From: Marinomonas sp. MED121
GTDB lineage: Bacteria > Pseudomonadota > Gammaproteobacteria > Pseudomonadales > Marinomonadaceae
Assembly: GCF_000153025.1 (NCBI RefSeq)
Contig: NZ_CH672429.1
Coordinates: 1,167,079 to 1,231,078 of the forward strand
Direction: 5' to 3'
Length of the DNA: 64,000 nt
Below, piece by piece: positions 54,101 to 62,578 of this stretch. Made by a program: the position numbers and the translations under genes. Under the pieces are notes generated by a model that saw only the letters and a list, made by a program, of their open reading frames with translations, had not been told where the DNA came from and searched no databases. Numbering within the stretch: the first letter of the stretch is position 1; every line of letters begins with the position of its first letter.

Positions 54101-54695
54101 CAGCACCGTCGCCACCATTTAGGTAATCATTATCAGAACCACCGCTCAAATAATCCGTACCATTTCCACCCTCTAAATAATCATGACCACTGCCACCGTA
54201 AAGATCATCACTACCATCACCACCGAAGAGAGAGTCGTCACCTTGTCCACCAGACCCATTATCATTACCATTGCCTAGGTAAATCTCGTCATTTCCCTCT
54301 TGCCCATATACCGTATCATTTGTATCTGAGTCATTATCATTGTAAAAATCTGATACTAATAAATCATCACCCCCACCCAGCCAAAAGTTTGTATCTAGAT
54401 TCGAGCTTGAGTTATCAACATTCATATAAACGATGTCACTGTAATCCCCCATAACCACATCTAAGGTTTGTACATCATCCCCCAGATACTCCGCATCAAA
54501 ATTTATACTAAGATAAGCACCATTACTTAAAGCGGTCGTATCAATATTGACATTCTCATACACCCCAGTGAGGCCACTTGTACGAACCCTATCATTGTCA
54601 ATCTCAAAGCCGGGTCGACCACTGACACCAGCATAAGTGGTGGTATTCCAAAAATCCCAATTGGAATTGTCATTAAAGTTATAATCCTTAGCCAT
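51192..54695 (-). CDS. RTX2: large RTX calcium-binding secreted protein
   Basis: 1,167 residues, no signal peptide. A unique N-terminus leads to dense RTX repeats at about 128-225 (GGSGHDYLEGGNGTDYLSGG). The hydrophobic helix (STAGTLVGISNPVASLFFNS) and the conserved central domain are shared with RTX1 and RTX3. Three TAYY-type modules and the terminal half-module follow, ending YSVLELAAMAAA. Architecture equals RTX1, but sequence differs throughout, most in the N-terminal 120 residues. AAGG precedes the ATG. Its DUF3467 partner downstream has been deleted, so this copy must rely on another DUF3467 protein if it needs one. Confidence 0.85.
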   Translation of the reverse strand: MAKDYNFNDNSNWDFWNTTTYAGVSGRPGFEIDNDRVRTSGLTGVYENVNIDTTALSNGAYLSINFDAEYLGDDVQTLDVVMGDYSDIVYMNVDNSSSNLDTNFWLGGGDDLLVSDFYNDNDSDTNDTVYGQEGNDEIYLGNGNDNGSGGQGDDSLFGGDGSDDLYGGSGHDYLEGGNGTDYLSGGSDNDYLNGGDGADILEGGGGDDVLTGGKINSSGVDYVTGGSGQDIFLINEWASSTTSADAFGSDWTTWRAVYATSDVISTAGTLVGISNPVASLFFNSALSIGANALSTWLTTAADNSISLDASDESFQVITDFTMTDDLIVLPTLAGHNFSLQPASVQDTATGEQSYVLEFYYDGTTGKFLEIHIDGSENHESATGYYAEFLDAVGLTASSTTKDALFKGFKYVMEQSIALISKDANGDITITQGLDTITYSESELDEYYDADWSSLLDVDSSIMLLGSDVGYTAEVGSSADHKYVSGGNTSDIFYGIQEAETNLFVATFGGNDLYNHKDDDVGVYFNGGEGNDTISFYEYEAEEEGVTVDLNDEVQSSFGDGGLDADESDDVTLISVENVVGTQYDDVITGNNENNLLMGLEGNNILDGDNGFDIARYSGSIWDYTINTNMSSVVNSSANINDSLSNIEFLSFEDDDGLYFYSSETGELSIYASDNGDSIQGTPSGSDAVDWIFGGDGDDTLKGKDGDDHLTGGGGDDRLYGQSGSSSGSHTDTAYYLGSVAEYMIEYISSTKDETSVEHYYNTNFDEGTDTLYDIDLISFGDGAVIDLENQSIYTGNSNDNDIYGSDSSDDWLFGGDGDDTIRGRQGDDHLVGGKGDDYLYGRSVSNTENTGTDTAYYAGSVAEFMMTNYVDSNGDTQDDMFIIEDLATSGYNEGQDILSQIEYAQFGDGVLIDLVNTNIVFDGDGTKTTDDWIFDQDFGIDIFSGESSSDNDSNIDAMAGDDHIVGGEGDDIIEGGSGADTAYYGASVAEYLVDYISDTDIETTVEDIGSTEIDDGTDTLTNVETLHFGDGVTIDIESVDIYTGTNSDETINGSDATDDWIFGGDGDDVLKGMQGDDHLVGGEGDDIIYGRNFSNSGTDTDTAYYADVIDNYEINVWETSGGKTSMSIEDVGSDGYDEGYDELRDVEYVSFNGTEYSVLELAAMAAA

Positions 54696-54799
54696 ATCCT
54701 TGCCCTCTCATTCATGATGAAAAATGTATTTTCTATGATTTCATAAGAAGCTGTTTGATCACTTCCAAGTAGCAAACCCTTGCTCACTACTCACTCAAT

Positions 54800-54832
54800 A
54801 AATCACTAAAAAAGCACTTATCAAACATAAAA
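54800..54832 (-). promoter_or_regulatory. Conserved block upstream of RTX2
   Basis: The plus strand reads AATCACTAAAAAAGCACTTA followed by TCAAACATAAAA. It closely matches 58110-58143 upstream of RTX3 and more loosely 47694-47730 upstream of RTX1. It lies about 110-140 bases before the start codon. It is a candidate binding site for the LysR pair. Confidence 0.45.
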
Positions 54833-55075
54833 ACGTATAAATCATCACAAAATCGCTCGATTCATGCACAAATTTACAATACCTATTCACTATTGGCTTC
54901 TTGAAGGATATTTAGTAAATGGCCACCTACTAATTAAGATTCTTGTGAACTAGAAATGAGTCGCAACCGGCTTGATTTAGCGTGCAATATCTGCGTGCAA
55001 TAAAGGCAGGTCAAAATGGTTAGAGACCTTTAAACTGAGTCGAGAAAAGATCTCGGGCGGGATTAGAGAGGTTGT

Positions 55076-55108
55076 TTAAACGCTTTAAGTATGGCTTAAA
55101 GCGTTTAA
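55076..55108. terminator. Perfect 14-bp inverted repeat after DUF3467-3
   Basis: TTAAACGCTTTAAG and CTTAAAGCGTTTAA flank a 5-base loop. It lies about 105 bases past the DUF3467 stop. No T-run follows on the minus strand. It could be a terminator for the RTX3 unit or a protein-binding palindrome. Confidence 0.5.
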
Positions 55109-55213
55109 GGGAGGGCTTTTCAAATCTTATTTAAACTGGCTAAATCAGACCCAACCTGAATTAGCACAATTCAGAGTCTGAATGAGTAAAGCTCAGGTCT
55201 GAATGGAAAGGCT

Positions 55214-55585
55214 TTAATGCTGGTTTTCTTCCGCTTGATTAACACGACGTTGCTCTGGATTAAGTTGAATATCACCAAAGTCTTTTTCATAGCCTTTCAC
55301 TACCTGTGCCAGCATCAGGGCAAGTTTTTTAGCCGTGGCATAATTCATAATAATACGTTGGTTAATATCAAGGGCGAACTCCCTTGGGCTGCCTTCCTCT
55401 TGCTTGCCCATTTTTGGCATTTCATGATTAAGACCAAAATCCAACATGACCTCATCAGCACTGGGAATAGGCTGAATGGCATTAGTATAAGTCGTTGTCA
55501 TGTTTTCACGGTTTACACGCACTTGAATCTTTTGCTGTTTATCTTGAGGGGCTGATTCTGAAGTTAAATTTGTCATGTCTGTCAT
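55214..55585 (-). CDS. DUF3467 protein, copy 3
   Basis: 123 residues, nearly identical to copy 1 at 43585: four internal substitutions (A/S, S/P, V/M, T/A) and a different last eight residues. Most DNA differences are silent or in the tail. The leader with TCTGTCATAATAAAA is also conserved. It follows RTX3 by 92 bases. The strong conservation beside strongly diverged RTX genes suggests purifying selection or gene conversion. Confidence 0.75.
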   Translation of the reverse strand: MTDMTNLTSESAPQDKQQKIQVRVNRENMTTTYTNAIQPIPSADEVMLDFGLNHEMPKMGKQEEGSPREFALDINQRIIMNYATAKKLALMLAQVVKGYEKDFGDIQLNPEQRRVNQAEENQH

Positions 55586-55677
55586 AATAAAATGCTCTTT
55601 ATAAAAATAAATGAAAAGAATATATAGAAAAGACAGGCCATGTATTAAACCAAGACATGACCTGCTGGTTTAACAAA

Positions 55678-57825
55678 TTAAGCAGCCATTGTAGCAAGCT
55701 CTAATACACTGTACTCGATGCCATTAAATGACACATATTCGATATCACTTAGAGTATCAAAGCCTTCATTAATACCATCACTACCCACATCTTCAATTGT
55801 CATCCAAGTAGAGCCACCTTCTTCCCAAACGTTAATATCATAACTATCTAGAACATCGGCATAATAGGCGGTATCGTTGTCCTCTCCACCATAGATAGTG
55901 TCATCACCTTCACCCCCTTCTAGATGATCATTACCTTCACCACCCATCAAAAGATTATCATCGTTGTTACCAGTTAGATAATCGTCAAAATCTGATCCTA
56001 TGACATTTTCTACACTAATCAAAGTTGCATTTGGCTTCTCTACATCATTAGCGTCTGTCAAATCACCGTCTTCATCATCTTCGTTTAAACCAAATGTAAA
56101 GTTTACTGACGTATCTACGCTTAGATCAATCGTCACACCATTTGCATATGGATTGCCATTACCATCCACTAAATGACTGTAATTATTGCTGTCCTCGTAA
56201 GCTAAACCTTCAAAAGAAACGGTATCAATACCATCTCCCCCATTAAAGAAGAAACCATGTTCATTGGATTTGTGATTATAAAAATCATCTCCTTCAAAGG
56301 TGGCAAGATAGGCATATTCCCCCGCATTTTGTACCCCCCAAAAAGAGTCATGACCATGCCCACCAGAAATATAGGACGAGGTTGAAGCAGTAAATGTAGA
56401 CATGTAACCAACATCCGCTCCTAACAGCATGATGCTTGAATCCGAATCTAAAATAGAGGACCAATCCGTATCATAGTATTCGTCTAATTCGCTTTCGGTA
56501 TAGGTAATGGATTCACTGTTTTGAGTAATAGTAATAGCGCCATTACTACCTGATTCGATAAGCGCGATGGAGTCTAACATTACCTCTTTAAAACTAGCAC
56601 CCAAGGTATCTTGATCTGTAAAGTTATAATCCTGTCCAATGGCATCTAAAAACTCTGCATAAAAGCCAGTAGCACCAGAGCTAGAAATCTCACCATCAAA
56701 TATTAATTTTAGAAAAGTGCCAGTAGATGAATCATAAATAAACTCTATAATGGTATCTCCGTCTTCACTAGAATCTGGGTCATCTGCAGTAAAAGTAACA
56801 CCATCTAAATAAGGCAGTATAATCGTGTCATCCTGCATATTGAAATCTTCAATCTGACTATAAGTGGAATCTTTGGAATCCAAAGTTTCAGTGCTATCAC
56901 TTGCTTCTGTAAGCCAAGTAGCAAGTGCATTTGCACTGGTACTTAAAGCCGTATTGAAAAAGAGAGATGCGACTGGCATATTTGATAATCCAGCAATAGA
57001 ACCCAGTGTTGAAACAACATCAGAAGCGGCATAAACAGTACGCCATGTGCTCCAACCATCCCAAGTAGTAGAAGCAATCTCATTAGTAGCCCATTCACTT
57101 ACAACAAAAATATCTTGGCCACCACCGCCTGTTAAATAATCTACTCCAGTGGAGTTTATGGAACCACCTATTAAAGTATCATTACCATTGCCACCATCAA
57201 GGATATCTGACCCGTTTCCACCATCCAAAACATCGTTTCCACCATCACCAAAAAGAATATCATTTTTATCACCAGTAATAATAATATCGTGACCCGTTCC
57301 TCCACTTACATCGTCCTTAGTTTCTCCTACAGACTCATAATAATCATTGCCCCATTGAAGATACGTGACAGATTCGCTTGCATTATTGCTGTTGCTACTA
57401 TTAATATCGAGATATACATAATCATTACCATCTCCCATCATTAGATAGGTATTAAGTCGACCTGCTCCATCACCGCTCTCAATACTTTTAATGATGACGC
57501 CATCATCGCCAAAGCTCATATCTAAAGTGACATCTAATTCTTTAATTCCATCAGACAAGACGATATCAAGGTTAAGATAATCGTCCCCATCACCAAAATT
57601 ATCGACTATATTGGGGTTATCTTTCGAATTAGAGTAAGTCAGATAGCCATAAAAAAAATCACCGTATATTGATGTACCCTTATCAAACCAAGCACTTAAA
57701 TCATCGTTTCTATTGGTACTATGGATATATTCTCGGCTCGCTCCATTAGATACCATTTCAATATTACCATCCCATTTATCTAAATTAAGTACATAGTCTG
57801 TTAAATAAAGTCCTGTATATGTAAT
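55678..57825 (-). CDS. RTX3: shorter RTX calcium-binding secreted protein
   Basis: 692 residues from the first ATG (57756), or 715 from an ATT at 57825. Upstream codons of the ATG are open and translate to YTGLYLTDYVLNLDKW, which aligns with YTG...TDYVL in RTX1. An ATT preceded by GAGAGG at 7 nt begins this stretch, and no ATG, GTG or TTG is available there. RTX repeats at about 150-215, the hydrophobic helix (LGSIAGLSNMPVASLFFNTA) and the central domain match RTX1 and RTX2. The block of three TAYY modules is absent: the protein passes straight to one terminal half-module and YSVLELATMAA. Same presumed exporter. Confidence 0.8.
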   Translation of the reverse strand: MTYTGLYLTDYVLNLDKWDGNIEMVSNGASREYIHSTNRNDDLSAWFDKGTSIYGDFFYGYLTYSNSKDNPNIVDNFGDGDDYLNLDIVLSDGIKELDVTLDMSFGDDGVIIKSIESGDGAGRLNTYLMMGDGNDYVYLDINSSNSNNASESVTYLQWGNDYYESVGETKDDVSGGTGHDIIITGDKNDILFGDGGNDVLDGGNGSDILDGGNGNDTLIGGSINSTGVDYLTGGGGQDIFVVSEWATNEIASTTWDGWSTWRTVYAASDVVSTLGSIAGLSNMPVASLFFNTALSTSANALATWLTEASDSTETLDSKDSTYSQIEDFNMQDDTIILPYLDGVTFTADDPDSSEDGDTIIEFIYDSSTGTFLKLIFDGEISSSGATGFYAEFLDAIGQDYNFTDQDTLGASFKEVMLDSIALIESGSNGAITITQNSESITYTESELDEYYDTDWSSILDSDSSIMLLGADVGYMSTFTASTSSYISGGHGHDSFWGVQNAGEYAYLATFEGDDFYNHKSNEHGFFFNGGDGIDTVSFEGLAYEDSNNYSHLVDGNGNPYANGVTIDLSVDTSVNFTFGLNEDDEDGDLTDANDVEKPNATLISVENVIGSDFDDYLTGNNDDNLLMGGEGNDHLEGGEGDDTIYGGEDNDTAYYADVLDSYDINVWEEGGSTWMTIEDVGSDGINEGFDTLSDIEYVSFNGIEYSVLELATMAA

Positions 57826-58109
57826 TTTCTTACCTCTCTATGATTTTTTGTCAAATTCAACAGTTAAATATAATGTAAAAAACATTAATAAAAGCTTCAT
57901 TAGAATCAACTCATACCTATAAAATAATTTTGAAATTAACATTTCATATAGATGAACATACCTTTTAGAAAGGATAGTAATCTCTCAGCGAAGCAATCTA
58001 CATCATTTAGATAAAAACCATCCATATTCTGCTTTTTAACAATGAAAAACTTAACTTAAATAACTTTAAGTGAGTAAAAATTCTTAAAAACCTTTTAACC
58101 TTAAGTAAT

Positions 58110-58143
58110 AAAGCACTAAAAAATAAACCATCAAACATAAAAT
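58110..58143 (-). promoter_or_regulatory. Conserved block upstream of RTX3
   Basis: AAGCACTAAAAAATAAACCA then TCAAACATAAAA, matching the RTX2 block at 54800-54832. It lies about 290 bases before the presumed start. Confidence 0.4.
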
Positions 58144-58359
58144 CAGTTAATTTTAAAAAAATATTATTATTTTTATAATAACTAACAATAGCCATTCATA
58201 ATTCATCTCTTGACTGCACATTTTCAAATAAGTAAAAGAAACTAAAAACACAAATAGCTTTATGTAGCATAGATAAAAGCCAGTACCAAACTTTATATAA
58301 ATCTTAATAAGCGTTCACTTATATAAATCTTCGACTAAGTCACCTCATCACAGTTTTAT

Positions 58360-58390
58360 CAGAAAAGTGGCAAACAAGGTGTTATTTTGA
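58360..58390. repeat. Dispersed imperfect palindrome, copy c
   Basis: CAGAAAAGTGGCAAACAAGG and TGTTATTTTG, about 26 of 31 positions shared with the copy at 21-51. Intergenic. Confidence 0.35.
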
Positions 58391-58455
58391 AGTAATGTTG
58401 GTATTTGAAGTAAGGGGAAAACTAACACTGCTTTTAAGGGATGCTAGAAAATGGA

Positions 58456-59373
58456 TTAGTCGGTATCCTTTTCGGCTCTCACCAGCTCAGCCCATTTGCG
58501 GGCATCACTAGCAAACCAAGCATCAGCAGGATAAACAAGATAATAGCCATTTAAACCTTTTAAACGCATACCGGGTAGTTCCATGAGTTGACCACAATGA
58601 ATTTGAGACTCTACGCTCCCCTTCCAGGCTAAAATAATCCCTTTACCTAAAATGGCTGATTCAATATTCAATGGGTAGGTATAGAGATAATCATCATATT
58701 GATTACATTGACAAAAGCTGACATTAAAATGAGCAAACCAGTCATTCCAACTTAAGTAACCTTTTTCATTTCGATTGCTCGGCAACAAAGGTTGATTCAC
58801 TAAATCTTTAGGTGTCAGTAATTTGTTATACCAGTTGAACTTTCTTTCTAATGAGGGAGCACAAACAGGAAAAATCTCTTCTTTAATTAATAACTCAGAC
58901 TCATAACCTGGCCAATCACCACGGCCAAATTGTATCGCTATATTGACCCCTTCAAGTTTACCGAATTTGCAGGTTTCAGCTGCTTCTAAAACAATATCAG
59001 CCTCTCCAAAAAAGTGACTTAATAGTGAGACTTTAGTGGATAGCCAAGGTATTAACTGAGTAGGGCATCCCATAGATACTTTTGAGCCTGTTATTTTAGG
59101 CTGTATCGCCATCAAAATGGATTCCATATGCTCAAACCCATTGGCCGTGGCAAGGTACAGTTTATGCCCTTCTTTTGTCAGAATAAGCCGATTTTGATTA
59201 CGTTCAAACAGAGAAACCCCCAGGTATTTTTCCAACATCAAAATATTTCGACTAACAGAAGGCTGTGAGATGTTAAGCCGTTTAGAGGCTTTGGTAAAAC
59301 TACCACTACGAGCAGCTTCTAAAAAAACAGGTAATGTCGAAATAATAGGGGAGATAATGGATTCACTTAACAT
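58456..59373 (-). CDS. LysR-family regulator A2
   Basis: 305 residues. The helix-turn-helix (LNISQPSVSRNILMLEKYLG) and many later blocks match A1 at 48009, so the two are paralogues. It lies upstream of RTX3 in the same direction and 77 bases after B2, reproducing the A1-B1 arrangement. Likely local control of RTX3 and perhaps of all cassettes. Confidence 0.85.
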   Translation of the reverse strand: MLSESIISPIISTLPVFLEAARSGSFTKASKRLNISQPSVSRNILMLEKYLGVSLFERNQNRLILTKEGHKLYLATANGFEHMESILMAIQPKITGSKVSMGCPTQLIPWLSTKVSLLSHFFGEADIVLEAAETCKFGKLEGVNIAIQFGRGDWPGYESELLIKEEIFPVCAPSLERKFNWYNKLLTPKDLVNQPLLPSNRNEKGYLSWNDWFAHFNVSFCQCNQYDDYLYTYPLNIESAILGKGIILAWKGSVESQIHCGQLMELPGMRLKGLNGYYLVYPADAWFASDARKWAELVRAEKDTD

Positions 59374-59449
59374 GTTAGAACCATTTTTTGATTGATTTTA
59401 TGTTTTATTAATTTTAGTAAGAGGTGAAATAATCTTTTTAAAATCAAGG

Positions 59450-60343
59450 TTATATAATTAATCGCCACCACTTTTTTGCAATTTCAGAAAACGGATTTTC
59501 CGGCTGCAGTATCATGTGATATCCAACATTGCTTTTTAATCTAAGTTTAGGAATTTCTACCAATAATCCATCATACAACTCAGGCTGAAACACTTCTGAC
59601 CATGCTAGTGCAATACCATGTCCTTGTTTGGCCATTTCTAAACTCATTAAGTAACTGGATGTCTGTATTCTTTTTTCATAACCATTTGTACAAGCTAAAT
59701 TAAAATTAGCGAACCAGCCTTGCCAATTTCTACCCACACTCCAATTGCCATCTACTAGGGGAACATTAATTAATTGCTCTGGTGTAATAGTGTCACCTAA
59801 CAAGTCATGCTTTTTTGCAAATTCGGGCGAACAAACGGGGAAAACCTCTTCTTCAAACAGCAAATAAGATTCAACCCCCTGCCATTTACCCATACCAAAA
59901 GCAAAAGCAATATCCATATCTGATTTATCATAGCGTCGATTACTTTCGTGAGTTATCAATTCAATCTCTATATTAGGCAAGAGTTGCTGCAAAGACTTTA
60001 ATCGATAAGTCAACCAACTAAACAACTCTTGGGGGCAGCCTATTTTTAAGCATTCAGACTGTTGAGATTGGGAAAGTTCATGAAGGGTCGTAATAATATG
60101 TCCAAGGCTACTGGATGTGGCACTAAATAACTTTTCACCTTCAAGGGTTAAATATAACTGGTTACGCTGTCGAATAAAAAGCGTTACCTCTAGATAGGTT
60201 TCTAGTTTAGAAATATAACGATTAAGTGTTTTTTTAGGAATACCAAGAATAGAAGATGCTTTAGAAAAATTAGCCGTTCTAGCTGCGACTAAAAATGCGG
60301 GTAAAGTCTTAACAATTGAATTGAAAACAAATACATTTTTCAT
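59450..60343 (-). CDS. LysR-family regulator B2
   Basis: 297 residues, same length as B1. The recognition segment is LGIPKKTLNRYISKLETYLE, again replacing the usual QPAVS. YLLFEEEVFPVCSPEF and AKKWWRLII match B1. First gene of the B2-A2 pair. Its DNA-binding segment has changed from B1 (KKTLNR against QKSVSR), so the two B proteins may read different sites. Confidence 0.85.
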   Translation of the reverse strand: MKNVFVFNSIVKTLPAFLVAARTANFSKASSILGIPKKTLNRYISKLETYLEVTLFIRQRNQLYLTLEGEKLFSATSSSLGHIITTLHELSQSQQSECLKIGCPQELFSWLTYRLKSLQQLLPNIEIELITHESNRRYDKSDMDIAFAFGMGKWQGVESYLLFEEEVFPVCSPEFAKKHDLLGDTITPEQLINVPLVDGNWSVGRNWQGWFANFNLACTNGYEKRIQTSSYLMSLEMAKQGHGIALAWSEVFQPELYDGLLVEIPKLRLKSNVGYHMILQPENPFSEIAKKWWRLII

Positions 60344-60688
60344 TTTCCAACATCCTTATAGTTTTTTTCAAAAAGCTATATAAATTACTAGACCTAAAAT
60401 TCCTATCTAAAAAAAAGACTTTCTTAAAAGGAGACTTTTTAAAAACAATGCTTACTCAAAACATTATCACAAGAGCTAATTATATAAATACAACTCATAC
60501 ACAAAACTTAACATTAAAAAAATAGCCACTTAAGAAGTGACTAATATAAATAGACATAGATAACCTATACATTTCTTTTTTAAGAAATATATTAAAAACA
60601 TTATTTAAATATGATTTTTAATTCATAAAATAATTAAAACTGTAATTTTTTATTACAAACAATCTCTGTTTTTTTATATTTTAAAATC
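60344..60688. other. AT-rich spacer between LysR B2 and the chemoreceptor gene
   Basis: No gene, repeat or clear terminator seen. It probably carries the promoter of the LysR B2-A2 pair. Confidence 0.4.
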
Positions 60689-62536
60689 TTAAATCTTAAA
60701 TTTACCCACCATAACTAATAGATCTTTCGCCCTATCACTTACCTGTTCTACATAATCCAGCACTTCTTGGCTTTGTGCTTTATTTTCCGACACATTATTT
60801 GCGACTTGATCCATACTTTGAGCGATAACTTGAGTTGCTTTGGAAGCCTCTTCAATACTAGTGGCAAGCGCTTGATTACTCTGATTCACATCAACCACCA
60901 AATGTTTAATTTGCCCTACGGCTGTTGCGGCTTCATCCCCTAGCTGCTTTCCATTTTCAACATGACCACTGCCTGCTTCCATCACTTTTAATAGAGATTG
61001 AATACTCGTGTGCATAGCACCTATGATGTCATTAATATTCTGGGTCGCATGCACCGTTTTCTCGGCAAGACTTCGCACTTCATCTGCTACGACAGAAAAG
61101 CCTCGGCCTTGTTCTCCTGCTCGAGCAGCTTCAATGGCAGCATTTAGGGCTAATAAATTAGTTTGCTCAGCCAAACCGTTAATCATTTCAGTCACACCAT
61201 CGACTTTACGAGAGGTACCTTCAAGCTCTTCCACTTGCTGATTAAGGTGATCAAAGACTTCTGCTAATTGCCCTAAGCTACCAATGGCATTGGTAATCAC
61301 TTCGCCCCCTTGTTCAGCAGATGATTGGGCTAAGTTGGTTTTCTGCAAGGCTTCATCGGTTGCGCTAACCATATTTTGAATGGTTGTACTAATTTGTTCA
61401 GTTGCCACTGCAACTGAGCCTGCTTGCTCATTTGTAGCCGTACTTTTATCCAGCATAAGGTTTAATTTATGGGATAAATCATGGGCACCTTTATCTAGAG
61501 TTTGACTACTCTGATTAACGCGATTAAGTACATTGTTTAATGAAGTAGTCATATCATTGACCGCTACGCCCACTTTATCTAGCTCATCGTTGCGACCTTG
61601 ATTGACGGCGAGCTTTTGGGTCAAATCACCTTCTGCCAATTGATACATAACCCCAGACATGCGCCCTAAACTCCCCACTAGACTACGACTAATAGCAATC
61701 AATAAGCCAACCACCAACAAAGCAACGGCAAGGGCAATACTGACTATTTGGGTTTGAGCTTGGTCACTGACTAAGGTGGCATTTTGTTTGGCTAAAGTAA
61801 GCTGTTCGGCAAAATAGGCATTAGATAAAAGCACCCCTTTGGCCAAGGCTTGATAGGCTTTTTGGGCCTTTTTAGCCTGCTCATTCATGCTAAAAATGCC
61901 AGTTGAAAGCTCGGCTAATAGGCTTTCTATCTCGCTGATCTTATCGCCATAGAGTTCTTCAAATTCCATCTCATAAGTCAATGATTTGAAGTTGGCTAAG
62001 GCAAGCTTAACCTTTTGATTTTCAGCCTCATTTCTTTGATCCATAAAGGCTATATAACTCTGCGCTAGCTCGGCAAAAGGCTTACGAAAGTTAGCAAATA
62101 AATCCCCTTCTAAGGCGCTAAAACTCGCTTGCATTTGTGCCCTTAAGCCTTCTTCAGCACTGGCCCCCACTTTTTTATCTTCTGCGATCCAAAGTAAACG
62201 ACTCTCTGTAAAAGCCCTCAAAGATAACTGAATATCACTGACTATTTCAGCTTGTTTAATCTCAGTCTTTTGGACAATTTGATCTAGTTGATCCTTATAG
62301 GTTTCAGGTAAAGCTCTGAGCCTTTCTTCATTGGTATTTTGATTAATTTGCAATACTTCAATTTGCAGGTCTTTAAGAAGATTTGCATCATTACGAATAT
62401 CATCTACCCGTTTGGAGGCCACCTCTAATGTATTAAGCACATTCGATGAAAGTAATATCAGCAAGGAGAAGCCCAATAACGCTAAGGTAATAACGATATA
62501 GAGCTTGTGTTTTAAACTTAAGTGAAATGACATCAT
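60689..62536 (-). CDS. Methyl-accepting chemotaxis protein
   Basis: About 615 residues. Membrane segments near 12-30 and 270-290 flank a helical periplasmic sensor domain. HAMP follows, then the signalling domain with the hairpin tip [23 protein letters not shown] 62536 (MMSF) has AGGAG upstream and is preferred over 62551. It guides flagellar or similar taxis. The ligand is unknown. Confidence 0.9.
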   Translation of the reverse strand: MMSFHLSLKHKLYIVITLALLGFSLLILLSSNVLNTLEVASKRVDDIRNDANLLKDLQIEVLQINQNTNEERLRALPETYKDQLDQIVQKTEIKQAEIVSDIQLSLRAFTESRLLWIAEDKKVGASAEEGLRAQMQASFSALEGDLFANFRKPFAELAQSYIAFMDQRNEAENQKVKLALANFKSLTYEMEFEELYGDKISEIESLLAELSTGIFSMNEQAKKAQKAYQALAKGVLLSNAYFAEQLTLAKQNATLVSDQAQTQIVSIALAVALLVVGLLIAISRSLVGSLGRMSGVMYQLAEGDLTQKLAVNQGRNDELDKVGVAVNDMTTSLNNVLNRVNQSSQTLDKGAHDLSHKLNLMLDKSTATNEQAGSVAVATEQISTTIQNMVSATDEALQKTNLAQSSAEQGGEVITNAIGSLGQLAEVFDHLNQQVEELEGTSRKVDGVTEMINGLAEQTNLLALNAAIEAARAGEQGRGFSVVADEVRSLAEKTVHATQNINDIIGAMHTSIQSLLKVMEAGSGHVENGKQLGDEAATAVGQIKHLVVDVNQSNQALATSIEEASKATQVIAQSMDQVANNVSENKAQSQEVLDYVEQVSDRAKDLLVMVGKFKI

Positions 62537-62578
62537 GGGCTTCTCCTGCATTTATCACATTGAATAAATAGCTATTTA

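Larger units (their letters stand above)
54696..55213. other. Intergenic region between DUF3467-3 and RTX2
   Basis: Holds the RTX2 upstream block at 54800-54832 and a large inverted repeat at 55076-55108. It also contains two direct copies of CGTGCAATA at 54981 and 54994. No gene is seen. Confidence 0.4.
57826..58455. other. Intergenic region between RTX3 and LysR A2
   Basis: 630 very AT-rich bases. Contains the RTX3 upstream block (58110-58143) and the third dispersed palindrome (58360-58390). A 62-codon frame at 58007-58195 has no support. Confidence 0.4.

Noticed and set aside
58007-58195. 62-codon frame upstream of RTX3
   Set aside because: Very AT-rich, no ribosome binding site and no recognisable sequence; it overlaps the conserved upstream block.
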